The translations under genes were made by a program, and so were the position numbers. Positions 1 through 6,851 of a stretch of 7,650 nt of DNA are shown here, piece after piece. Position 1 is the first letter of the stretch; each line of letters begins with the position of its first letter. The stretch lies in contig DNXB01000188.1 of the NCBI GenBank assembly GCA_003506995.1, positions 1 to 7,650 of the forward strand. Reading direction: 5' to 3'. Under the pieces are notes generated by a model, which had not been told where the DNA came from, ran no database searches, and saw nothing but the letters and a program-made list of their open reading frames with translations. The stretch is from Verrucomicrobiales bacterium (GTDB taxonomy: Bacteria; Verrucomicrobiota; Verrucomicrobiia; Verrucomicrobiales; Verrucomicrobiaceae).

Positions 1-897
1 GACACCGGCAACATCCTCGACATCTTTGGCGCGGGGAACAAGATCGCCATCACCGACCCGGTGTATCCGGTTTACGTCGATACGAACGTCATGGCTGGCA
101 ACACTGGCGATGCCGATGAAAGCGGTGCCTACGCAGGCCTGCACTACCTCAAATGCACGCCTGCCAACGGCTTCGTGCCTGACATTCCTTCCGAGCCTGT
201 CGATCTCGCTTACCTGTGCTACCCGAACAACCCGACGGGAGCTGTCGCCACGCGCGCACAGCTCGAAGCCTGGGTGAAGTACGCCCTCGCAAACGGCACC
301 ACGCTCCTCTACGACGCCGCTTACGAGGCCTTCATCCGCGATCCAGATCTGCCACGCTCGATTTATGAAATCGAAGGCGCTCGCGACTGCGCCATCGAAT
401 TTAGGAGCTTTTCAAAGAACGGTGGTTTCACCGGCGTGCGGTGCGGCATCGTCGTCATTCCGAAAGGCCTCATGGGCAAAACGAAAGCGGGTGGCAAACA
501 GGCCATTCATCCGCTTTGGAGCCGTCGCCACAGCACCAAGTTCAACGGCGCCTGCTACATCGTCCAACGCGGTGCCGAGGCGATTTACAGCCCCGAGGGC
601 AAGGCGCAGGTCAAAGCGCTCATCGAGCACTACATGGGCAATGCCGCGCTGCTGGTGGAAGCCTGCAAAAAGGCCGGGCTGCAAGTCTTTGGCGGCGTGA
701 ACGCCCCCTACGTCTGGGTCGGCTGCCCGAACGGCCTCACGAGCTGGCAGATGTTTGATAAGATGCTCAACGAGGCGAACGTCGTCATCACGCCCGGCAG
801 CGGCTTCGGCAGCGCCGGTGAGGGCTACTTCCGCATCAGCGCCTTCAACAGCCGCGCGAACGTGGAAGAAGTCTGCAAGCGCATCGCGAAGCTGTAA
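1..897 (+). CDS. dapL: LL-diaminopimelate aminotransferase, 5'-truncated by window edge
   Basis: This PLP-dependent class I/II aminotransferase makes LL-diaminopimelate directly from tetrahydrodipicolinate and glutamate, a one-step cytoplasmic route to the lysine and peptidoglycan precursor. The frame is open from base 1 (reading DTGNILDIFG...), so the start is outside the window. The 298 visible residues compare with about 410 in the family, leaving about 110 missing. Visible landmarks are the PNNPTG segment near window residues 75-80, the YDAAYEAF stretch, and SFSKNGGFTGVRCG, in which the Lys encoded at 415-417 is the expected Schiff-base lysine. The segment SRRHSTKFNGACYIVQRGAEAIY and the C-terminal PGSGFGSAGEGYFRIS also match DapL rather than a generic aspartate aminotransferase. 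The gene converges on the dGTPase gene. DapL is known from plants, Chlamydiae, Verrucomicrobia and some other bacteria, which fits the rest of the window. Confidence 0.93.
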   Translation, partial: DTGNILDIFGAGNKIAITDPVYPVYVDTNVMAGNTGDADESGAYAGLHYLKCTPANGFVPDIPSEPVDLAYLCYPNNPTGAVATRAQLEAWVKYALANGTTLLYDAAYEAFIRDPDLPRSIYEIEGARDCAIEFRSFSKNGGFTGVRCGIVVIPKGLMGKTKAGGKQAIHPLWSRRHSTKFNGACYIVQRGAEAIYSPEGKAQVKALIEHYMGNAALLVEACKKAGLQVFGGVNAPYVWVGCPNGLTSWQMFDKMLNEANVVITPGSGFGSAGEGYFRISAFNSRANVEEVCKRIAKL

Positions 898-917
898 CTT
901 CGAGTGGCACTCGAAGT
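897..917. terminator. Hairpin in the dapL/dGTPase convergent gap
   Basis: The last base of the dapL stop codon begins a perfect 9-bp inverted repeat (ACTTCGAGT at 897-905, ACTCGAAGT at 909-917) with a 3-nt GGC loop. Two weaker overlapping or adjacent inverted repeats follow: GTCGAA at 916-921 with TTCGAC at 934-939, and GATTC at 932-936 with GAATC at 941-945. The 47-bp gap between two converging genes is where a bidirectional terminator is expected. No clear T-run follows on either strand, so an intrinsic terminator is plausible but not proven. It could instead be an mRNA 3'-end stabilising hairpin or a short dispersed palindrome. Confidence 0.4.
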
Positions 918-944
918 CGAACGTTCCTTGGGATTCGACGGAAT

Positions 945-2215
<1,271 letters not shown>

Positions 2216-2219
<4 letters not shown>

Positions 2220-2238
2220 GCGTGGTGTGCCACGATGC
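2216..2238 (-). promoter_or_regulatory. Hairpin enclosing the dgt start codon
   Basis: On the minus strand the sequence folds as GCAT-CGTGG, a CACA loop, then CCACG, one bulged C, and ATGC. This gives nine base pairs with one bulge. The dgt ATG (2219-2217) is inside the 3' arm, so its start codon would be paired in the mRNA. The segment just upstream has no Shine-Dalgarno sequence. If formed, the hairpin could limit initiation unless upstream translation or a factor opens it. This is a structural prediction only. Confidence 0.4.
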
Positions 2239-2271
2239 TAGCAGGTCATGGCAGGCGGGCAAGACCGCTGC

Positions 2272-2469
2272 TCAACCTTGCCTGCGAAACGCGAACTGGC
2301 TCACGGGCATCTCACTCCCAGATTCGGTCGCTTCCCTGGTTCGGCGCTTTCCGTTTTCAAAGGCGGGCTTGAACGACAGACCCAGAGCCTTTTCGATCTC
2401 ATCCTGGCTCGCCCCCTTCGCCCGCAGGCGGCTGCGCTCATAGATTCGGGCTTTTTGGATTTCGAGCAT
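2272..2469 (-). CDS. Possible small protein of unknown function, 65 aa
   Basis: This short frame lies on the same strand as its neighbours, 39 bp after the CoA-binding gene and 52 bp before dgt. The product begins MLEIQKARIYERSRLRAKGASQDEIEKALGL, a hydrophilic, charged, probably helical segment. The GASQDEIEKALGL part resembles the turn and second helix of helix-turn-helix or other small helical folds, but no family is recognised. The C-terminal half (KRRTREATESGSEMPVSQFAFRRQG) looks disordered. No Shine-Dalgarno is visible before the ATG at 2469. Support is its position in an otherwise gene-tight cluster and the sensible N-terminal half. Against it are short length and competing short frames on the other strand. 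If it is not a gene, 2220-2508 is about 290 bp of non-coding DNA. Confidence 0.42.
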   Translation of the reverse strand: MLEIQKARIYERSRLRAKGASQDEIEKALGLSFKPAFENGKRRTREATESGSEMPVSQFAFRRQG

Positions 2470-2508
2470 GGGAATGCCAGTTACTGACCGGCTCCCTGCC
2501 AGGGGTGT

Positions 2509-2877
2509 TCAAAACTGCCCCGTGTTCAGCAGCACCAGCGTGCAGGCCTCCTCGCAAGCGATGCCGGCTTTCTCCAAGTCGGCGACAAGCGCGGCGTTTT
2601 CCGCGCCAGGGTTGAATATCACCCGCCGGGGCTTCAGCGCGGTGAGCTTTTCCGCCAGTCCGTTCGAAATCGCCGCGCCGACATACATCGTCACCGTGTC
2701 CACCGGGCCGGTGATCGCGCTCAAATCCGCCACCACGGCGATGCCTTCAATCTCCGTAAGCTTGGGATGCACGGGCACCACCTCATGGCCGTGTTTCCGC
2801 AGCAGCAGCAATGCCCGATGGCTGTAGCGCTCCGGATTGTCGCTGGCTCCGAGAATGACGACGCGTTGTTTGCTCAT
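2509..2877 (-). CDS. CoA-binding domain protein (YccU-like)
   Basis: This 122-residue cytoplasmic protein is a stand-alone CoA-binding Rossmann domain. Its N-terminal strand and nucleotide loop, VVILGASDNPERYSHRALLLLRKHGHEVVPVHPK, carry the GASxxPxRxS pattern of the family. The middle (IAVVADLSAI, VDTVTMYV) and the late FNPGAEN motif followed by CEEACTLVLL match the usual order, and the length is normal for YccU-type proteins. The family binds CoA or acyl-CoA in known members, but its cellular role is not settled. The ATG at 2877 overlaps the TGA of the upstream membrane-protein gene by 4 bp (ATGA), which indicates translational coupling and supports this start. Confidence 0.88.
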   Translation of the reverse strand: MSKQRVVILGASDNPERYSHRALLLLRKHGHEVVPVHPKLTEIEGIAVVADLSAITGPVDTVTMYVGAAISNGLAEKLTALKPRRVIFNPGAENAALVADLEKAGIACEEACTLVLLNTGQF

Positions 2878-3227
2878 GATTTTTGATCCTCCTCATCCAG
2901 GTGAAACAGATGCAGCGCCCGATGCGCCGCCGGCGCCAGCACGATGCCGATCACCGAAATGAACACCAGCCCGCTGAACAAGGCGTAAAACGACGCAAAC
3001 AGCTTCGCCGCGTCTGAATTCAGCTCTCCCGCCGGTCCCATGCCGCCCAGGATCATCGAGGCGTTCAACAGGCTGTCGATCCAGTCAAAGCCAGCGATGA
3101 AATGATAGCCCAGCACGCCAATGGCAAGCGCCACGCCGATCACGACAAACGCCAGGCCGAAAAACTTCACCGCACGCCGCAAGAAGACGTGGCGTGGGGC
3201 GAGCGGCTCGGTGCGTGACTCAAACAT
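2874..3227 (-). CDS. Two-helix membrane protein with ion-channel-like pore segment
   Basis: This is a 117-residue inner-membrane protein with two clear hydrophobic helices, about residues 21-45 and 76-99. The N-terminus is basic (RHVFLRRAVK) and the C-terminus acidic (LDEEDQKS). Between the helices is DWIDSLLNASMILGGMGPAG at about 48-67, then a short hydrophilic linker and KLFASFYALFSGLVFISVIG. This order resembles the TM1, pore helix, filter, TM2 module of two-TM potassium channels, where a typical stretch would be DALYF-(x)n-TVGYGD followed by GKLFTIFYxxxG. Here GGMGP sits where TVGYG would be, so potassium selectivity cannot be assumed. The resemblance is my alignment by eye. The gene begins 6 bp after the PSCyt1-WD40 stop and ends overlapping the CoA-binding gene by 4 bp, so the three are probably one transcript. 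Confidence 0.8.
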   Translation of the reverse strand: MFESRTEPLAPRHVFLRRAVKFFGLAFVVIGVALAIGVLGYHFIAGFDWIDSLLNASMILGGMGPAGELNSDAAKLFASFYALFSGLVFISVIGIVLAPAAHRALHLFHLDEEDQKS

Positions 3228-3233
3228 GACGCG

Positions 3234-4559
3234 CTACCATCCCGGCGACGCGGTGAATTGCAACACCGGCTCCGACTTTCCCGCCTCCGTGATGCGCACC
3301 ACGCCATCATGGCAGCCGGTGATGACACGCGTGGCTTTGTCCATGCGCTGGAGCAGCAGCACATTCACGCGGTCCTCGTGCTGGGTGAGCTTGTCCTTCG
3401 TCTTGCGGGCCTTCGCATCCATCGAGACGACTGAGCCGTTGCCCGTCGCGGCCAGCGGCGTCTCCGCGTCGAGAAAACCTACTGCCAGCACTTCCGTGCG
3501 GCCGCTGGGGCGCAGCGTGCTGTCTTTTTTCGCGTCACCATTGCGATCCCAGCGGCGAACCTCGCCTTCCACATCACCGCTGAGCGTTTCCTTGCTGTCG
3601 GAGGTGAATGCCACGCTCAACACAGCGCAGTCGTGGCCGGTGAACGTCGCTTCAATTTCACCGTTCGTGGCGTCGATGCGCTTCGCGGTGCGATCTCGGC
3701 TCGCCGTCGCGATGTGCTGGCTGTCGGGCGAGAAGGCCATGCCCATGATCCAGTACGCGTGCGGCTCGATCTGCCATTTCTGTTTTCCAGAGGGCAGCTC
3801 AAAGCAGCGTACGAGATTGTCCGCGCCGCCGCAGGCCAGCCGTTTGCCATCGGGACTTGCGACCATCGCCAAAACGCAATCGCGGGCGTTCACGAGGCGC
3901 TTTCGCTCGGCAGGCTTGGACGGATTCACGGTCCAAACTTCACCCGAACGTCCCGGCACACCTCCTGCGGCGGCGAGTTGATCCGGTGCGGTCCACGCCA
4001 GCGCCAGCACACGTTCTGGCATGCCTGCGATGCGTGATTTGAGCTTCCCCGTCGCCACATCCCAGAGCGTCACTTCAAAGTAGCCACTGCTTGCCAGCGT
4101 CCTGCCATCCGGGCTCAGCGCCAGCGCGGTGACGGGCAGAGGACGCGGATAGCGGTCGGGAGCCTGGGTTTTTTCCTTCTCTGGCACGATGGTGGTCAGC
4201 GCGGCCTTTTTGTCGGCCACATCCTGCTTCGCGCCGCTCGCGATCCATTCACGGATGAGCGCGATCTGCTTTTCAGGCAACGCATCGGCCTTCTTGGGCA
4301 TGCGGTCGTCTCCATCATGCGCCACGATCAGCCGGAACAGCTCGCTCTCGTCCGGTTTGCCTGCCAAAACCGGCGCGGACTCACTGTCGCCCGCTTTGAG
4401 CATCAGTTCGACCGTGTCGAGCCGGTAGCTGCCCTTCGCCTTGCCCGCACGATGACACTCCACGCACTGGTCGATCAAAATCGGCGCGATCTGCTTCGAG
4501 AAGGACACCTCCGCGGCAGCCATTGAAGCGAGGCATAGAAAAATCAGGGCACGAAACAT
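3234..4559 (-). CDS. Secreted PSCyt1-type cytochrome c domain fused to a WD40 propeller
   Basis: The 441-residue product begins MFRALIFLCLASMAAAEVSF, a good Sec signal peptide with likely cleavage after residue 16, so it should act in the periplasm. Residues about 17-125 form a cytochrome c domain of the type common in planctomycetes and verrucomicrobia: SFSKQIAPILIDQCVECHRAGK carries the single heme-binding CxxCH at 32-36 (bases 4452-4466). The later DDRMPKK supplies a plausible distal Met ligand, followed by the helix IALIREWIASGAK. The rest holds about seven WD40-like blades, among them LALSPDGRTLASSG, VASPDGKRLACGG, AFSPDSQHIATAS and AFTSDSKETLSGD, enough for one complete propeller. An upstream in-frame ATG at 4637 would add 26 residues ahead of the signal peptide and is rejected. 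No Shine-Dalgarno is visible. It is the first gene of the leftward cluster. The electron partner and ligand are unknown. Confidence 0.88.
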   Translation of the reverse strand: MFRALIFLCLASMAAAEVSFSKQIAPILIDQCVECHRAGKAKGSYRLDTVELMLKAGDSESAPVLAGKPDESELFRLIVAHDGDDRMPKKADALPEKQIALIREWIASGAKQDVADKKAALTTIVPEKEKTQAPDRYPRPLPVTALALSPDGRTLASSGYFEVTLWDVATGKLKSRIAGMPERVLALAWTAPDQLAAAGGVPGRSGEVWTVNPSKPAERKRLVNARDCVLAMVASPDGKRLACGGADNLVRCFELPSGKQKWQIEPHAYWIMGMAFSPDSQHIATASRDRTAKRIDATNGEIEATFTGHDCAVLSVAFTSDSKETLSGDVEGEVRRWDRNGDAKKDSTLRPSGRTEVLAVGFLDAETPLAATGNGSVVSMDAKARKTKDKLTQHEDRVNVLLLQRMDKATRVITGCHDGVVRITEAGKSEPVLQFTASPGW

Positions 4560-4622
4560 GAGGGCTGAGGAAAACGTCTTTTCATCGGCCCGTTTTCGAC
4601 TGAAGGGAGCGAAACAGAAAGA

Positions 4623-4650
4623 TTGAGATGGGATCACGGGACGTTATCAT
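4623..4650 (+). promoter_or_regulatory. Candidate sigma70-type promoter for the toxin-antitoxin unit
   Basis: TTGAGA (4623-4628) and TATCAT (4645-4650), each one mismatch from consensus, are separated by 16 bp. They lie in the 97-bp gap between the divergent PSCyt1-WD40 and antitoxin genes. Transcription would start around 4656-4658, at or next to the antitoxin ATG, implying a leaderless or nearly leaderless message. A TCATG...CATGA inverted repeat (4647-4651 and 4656-4660) overlaps the -10 box and start codon and could be an operator half-site pair, but it is short. No equally convincing promoter was found for the leftward gene. Confidence 0.45.
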
Positions 4651-4656
4651 GCTGAC

Positions 4657-4824
4657 ATGAGCAGTGTTCTTGAAATCGAAAAGGCCATCGAAGCCCTCGC
4701 GCCGGAACAACGGCGGGAGGTGCGTGACTGGCTCAACGAGCACGACGGTCTCGTCGATGCCGCCGGGAGCGTTTTCGCCCTCTACGACGCGGAAGAAGGG
4801 GAGGGCCAGCAATGGCACGATTGA
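4657..4824 (+). CDS. Antitoxin of a MazF/PemK-type toxin-antitoxin pair, 55 aa
   Basis: A 55-residue acidic protein starts MSSVLEIEKAIEALAPEQRREVRDWLNEHDG and ends DAEEGEGQQWHD. The N-terminal pattern of an amphipathic helix, a Pro-containing turn and E(L/V)RxWL resembles the small addiction-module antitoxins that open with IExAIExLxPEExxELRxWL. Such proteins bind and neutralise the partner toxin. No obvious DNA-binding domain is visible, so autoregulation, if any, might need another region or factor. It overlaps the toxin gene by 13 bp, the usual antitoxin-first order. The frame is closed upstream by TGA at 4624-4626 with no other ATG between, so ATG 4657 is the only reasonable start, yet it has no Shine-Dalgarno. 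The specific antitoxin family is uncertain; the call relies on position plus the N-terminal pattern. Confidence 0.75.
   Translation: MSSVLEIEKAIEALAPEQRREVRDWLNEHDGLVDAAGSVFALYDAEEGEGQQWHD
4798..4804 (+). promoter_or_regulatory. Strong Shine-Dalgarno for the toxin, inside the antitoxin gene
   Basis: GGGGAGG lies 7 nt before the toxin ATG at 4812 and is the strongest ribosome-binding site seen in the window. It is embedded in the antitoxin codons for EEGEG and fixes the toxin start. Most other genes here lack a comparable site. Confidence 0.7.
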
Positions 4825-5135
4825 CGGCCCAGCGCGGGGAGATCTGGCTCATCGACCTGGGCATGGTTCAAAAGATCAGGCCCGTGCTGATCCTCAGCAC
4901 GCCCTACCAGGACAACGAAAGGGCGCTGGTGAGCTTCGTGATCCGCACCACCAGCCTGCGCGGCACCGAATACGAGGTGGCGCATGTCGCGCCACGATTT
5001 GATCCGGGTGCTTTCGATGCGCAGTCCATTGCCACGGTGCCCGACGTGCAATTAATGCGCCGCCTGACTGTCTGTGATGCCGAAACGCTGAGCCGAGTGG
5101 AGCACGCGCTGAAATCCTGGCTGGCATTGCTCTGA
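4812..5135 (+). CDS. MazF/PemK family toxin (endoribonuclease)
   Basis: This is a 107-residue protein of the PemK/MazF plasmid-maintenance toxin family. Family members fold as a small beta-barrel dimer and usually cleave mRNA (sometimes tRNA or rRNA) at short sequences, arresting growth until the antitoxin blocks them. The start QRGEIWLIDLG at 7-17 is the family signature. KIRPVLILS at 21-29 carries the conserved Arg-Pro, and VSFVIRTTSLRG at 40-51 supplies the Thr expected in the active site. The end VPDVQLMRRLTVCDAETLSRVEHALKSWLAL fits the usual C-terminal strand and helix. Length is typical and nothing looks broken. The cleavage sequence cannot be read from the gene. The next gene starts one base after the stop, so the toxin may share a transcript with the transport operon. 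Confidence 0.88.
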   Translation: MARLTAQRGEIWLIDLGMVQKIRPVLILSTPYQDNERALVSFVIRTTSLRGTEYEVAHVAPRFDPGAFDAQSIATVPDVQLMRRLTVCDAETLSRVEHALKSWLALL

Positions 5136-5136
5136 A

Positions 5137-5934
5137 ATGAACCATCACTCTAAACTCATGAGCCCGAGACCCTGGATCATCGCTGAAACGAACTGGAAGC
5201 ACGTCAAAGCCACGCGCTACGAGGTCGCCATGTTGCCATGGGGGGCCACGGAGGCGCATAACTGGCACCTGCCCTACGCCACCGACTCGCTGCAAAACGA
5301 CGCCATCGCCGCCGAGGCGGGCCGCATCGCCTGGGAGGCGGGATCGAAGGTCGGCATTCTGCCGAACATGCCCTTTGGCGTGCAAACCGGTCAGCTTGAT
5401 GTGCCGTTCTGCATCAACATGAATCCCACCACGCAGATGATGGTGCTCGAAGACATCATCTCCAGCCTCGAAGGCGTCGGCGTGATGAAATTCGTCATCA
5501 TGAACGGCCACGGTGGCAACGACTTCCGCCAGATGCTGCGAGAGCTTCAGGGGAAGCATCCGAAGATGTTTCTATCGACGGTCTCGTGGTTCAACGCAGT
5601 CAAAGGCGACGACATTTTCACCATTGTCGGCGATCATGCCGATGAGCGCGAAACCAGCCTCATGATGCATCTGCATCCCGATCTGGTGCTGCCGAAGTCT
5701 GAATGGGGTCCAGGCACCGACAACCGCTGGAAGCTGAAAGCCATCAATGAAAAATGGGCCTGGGCGCAGCGCGCATGGACGAAGGCCACAAATGACACCG
5801 GCAGCGGCGATCCACAGCACAGCACCGCCGAGAAAGGAAAGCGCTACTTCGAGGCTCTTGGAGCCAAGATCGCCACTTACCTCATCGAACTCGCCGCCGC
5901 AGACATCGGCGATCTTTACGAGAAGTCGAAATGA
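5137..5934 (+). CDS. Creatininase family amidohydrolase
   Basis: This 265-residue cytoplasmic protein belongs to the creatininase superfamily of metal-dependent enzymes that open cyclic amides or cleave formamides (creatininase, the FAPy deformylase ArfB, MftE). The metal motif LPWGATEAHNWHLPYATDS at about 33-51 offers Glu39, His41 and Asp50. NGHGGN at 123-128 gives His125, and HADERETSLMMHLHPDLV at about 167-184 gives the conserved Glu172. Creatininase itself has NGHxEN, whereas this protein has Gly instead of that Glu, as in the wider HGGN subgroup, so creatinine is an unlikely substrate. Two starts are possible: ATG 5137, one base after the toxin stop, and ATG 5158 (MSPRPWIIAETNW), which lies closer to the conserved part. 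Neither has a clear ribosome site. The gene overlaps the permease gene by 4 bp (ATGA), tying the enzyme to uptake of its substrate. Confidence 0.88.
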   Translation: MNHHSKLMSPRPWIIAETNWKHVKATRYEVAMLPWGATEAHNWHLPYATDSLQNDAIAAEAGRIAWEAGSKVGILPNMPFGVQTGQLDVPFCINMNPTTQMMVLEDIISSLEGVGVMKFVIMNGHGGNDFRQMLRELQGKHPKMFLSTVSWFNAVKGDDIFTIVGDHADERETSLMMHLHPDLVLPKSEWGPGTDNRWKLKAINEKWAWAQRAWTKATNDTGSGDPQHSTAEKGKRYFEALGAKIATYLIELAAADIGDLYEKSK

Positions 5935-6851
5935 TCCGCTTCCTCGTCAGCCGCATCATCCAGGGCCTCGTCGTGATCTTCGCGGTGATCACGATCACGT
6001 TCACGCTGTCGAAGCTGGTGCCGGGTGGCGCGGTGAGAAGTGAGCGCAATGTCACCGAGGAGGCGCGGAAAGCGCAGGAGGAGTATTACGGTCTGAACAA
6101 GCCGTGGATCGTGCAGCTCGGCCTGCAACTGAAGCACTACGTCACGCTGGATCTGCCGGACTCGTATCACTACAAAGGACGTGGTGTGGATGAGATCATC
6201 GCCTCCGGCTTTCCGGTGTCTGCGGCGGTGGGTGTGGCGGCTTTGCTCATCGCGCTGGCCATTGGCGTGCCGCTGGGAGCGCTGGCCGCGTTGCGGCCCA
6301 ACACGCTGGAAGATCGCGCCAGCACTTTCGCGGCGACGCTCGGCATTTGCACACCCAGCATGGTGCTGGGGCCGCTTATTGCGATGTTGTTTGGCCTGAA
6401 GTTGCGGTGGTTCAATGTCGCGGGATGGTTTGACTCGTCGGACTGGGTGCTGCCTGCGCTCACGCTTGGCATCATCTACAGCGCCTACATCGCGCGCCTC
6501 ACTCGCGGCAGTTTGCGCGAGACGCTGGCGCAGGAGTTCATCCGCACGGCTCGGGCGAAAGGATCGAGTGAGACCTCGGTCGTGTTTTTGCATGCGATGA
6601 AGCTCGCCAGCCTGCCGGTGCTCAATTTCCTCGGCCCTGCGGCGGCGGGACTGCTCACGGGCTCGTTCATCGTCGAAACGATCTTCCAATTGCCTGGTCT
6701 CGGCCAGTTTTTCATCGCGGCGGCCACCAATGGCGATCATCAGCTCACGATTGCCATCTCCACTTTTTACGCGGCGCTCATCGTTGGCTTTAATCTCGTC
6801 GTGGACATCCTTCAGGCTGTTCTGAACCCGCGCATCCGGCTCCAGGCATGA
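5931..6851 (+). CDS. Peptide/opine-type ABC transporter permease, OppB/DppB family
   Basis: This 306-residue inner-membrane permease starts MIRFLVSRIIQGLVVIFAVITITFTLSKLVPGG. The R-rich first residues, the first helix and the PGG that follows are typical of OppB/DppB proteins. Further helices lie in FPVSAAVGVAALLIALAIGVPLG, TFAATLGICTPSMVLGPLIAMLFG, DWVLPALTLGIIYSAYIARL, PVLNFLGPAAAGLLTGSFIVETIF and the C-terminal ISTFYAALIVGFNLVVDILQAVLNP. The cytoplasmic EAA loop that contacts the ATPase is EFIRTARAKGSSETSVVFLHAMK from about residue 202. The protein looks complete. Its ATG overlaps the creatininase stop and its TGA overlaps the next permease start, each by 4 bp, so the three are translationally coupled. 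Substrate cannot be read from the permease; the paired hydrolase hints at an amide-containing small molecule or peptide. Confidence 0.93.
   Translation: MIRFLVSRIIQGLVVIFAVITITFTLSKLVPGGAVRSERNVTEEARKAQEEYYGLNKPWIVQLGLQLKHYVTLDLPDSYHYKGRGVDEIIASGFPVSAAVGVAALLIALAIGVPLGALAALRPNTLEDRASTFAATLGICTPSMVLGPLIAMLFGLKLRWFNVAGWFDSSDWVLPALTLGIIYSAYIARLTRGSLRETLAQEFIRTARAKGSSETSVVFLHAMKLASLPVLNFLGPAAAGLLTGSFIVETIFQLPGLGQFFIAAATNGDHQLTIAISTFYAALIVGFNLVVDILQAVLNPRIRLQA

Noticed and set aside
3121..3981. A 286-codon open frame antisense to the cytochrome-WD40 gene
   Set aside because: The Ser/Arg/Thr-rich low-information product is typical of shadow frames, and the sense strand has a signal peptide, CxxCH and WD40 blades.
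4560..4637. Upstream start (ATG 4637) for the cytochrome-WD40 protein
   Set aside because: It would put 26 non-hydrophobic residues ahead of an ideal signal peptide starting at 4559 and run into the divergent promoter region.
4664..5002. A 112-codon plus-strand frame overlapping the antitoxin and toxin
   Set aside because: It is out of frame with both recognised genes, is basic and low complexity, and has no family match.
5916..6740. Long minus-strand frames over both permeases (also 6812-7540) and over the hydrolase (4894-5559)
   Set aside because: The products are Arg/His/Asp-rich without family resemblance, and the plus-strand permease and hydrolase genes are intact and coupled.
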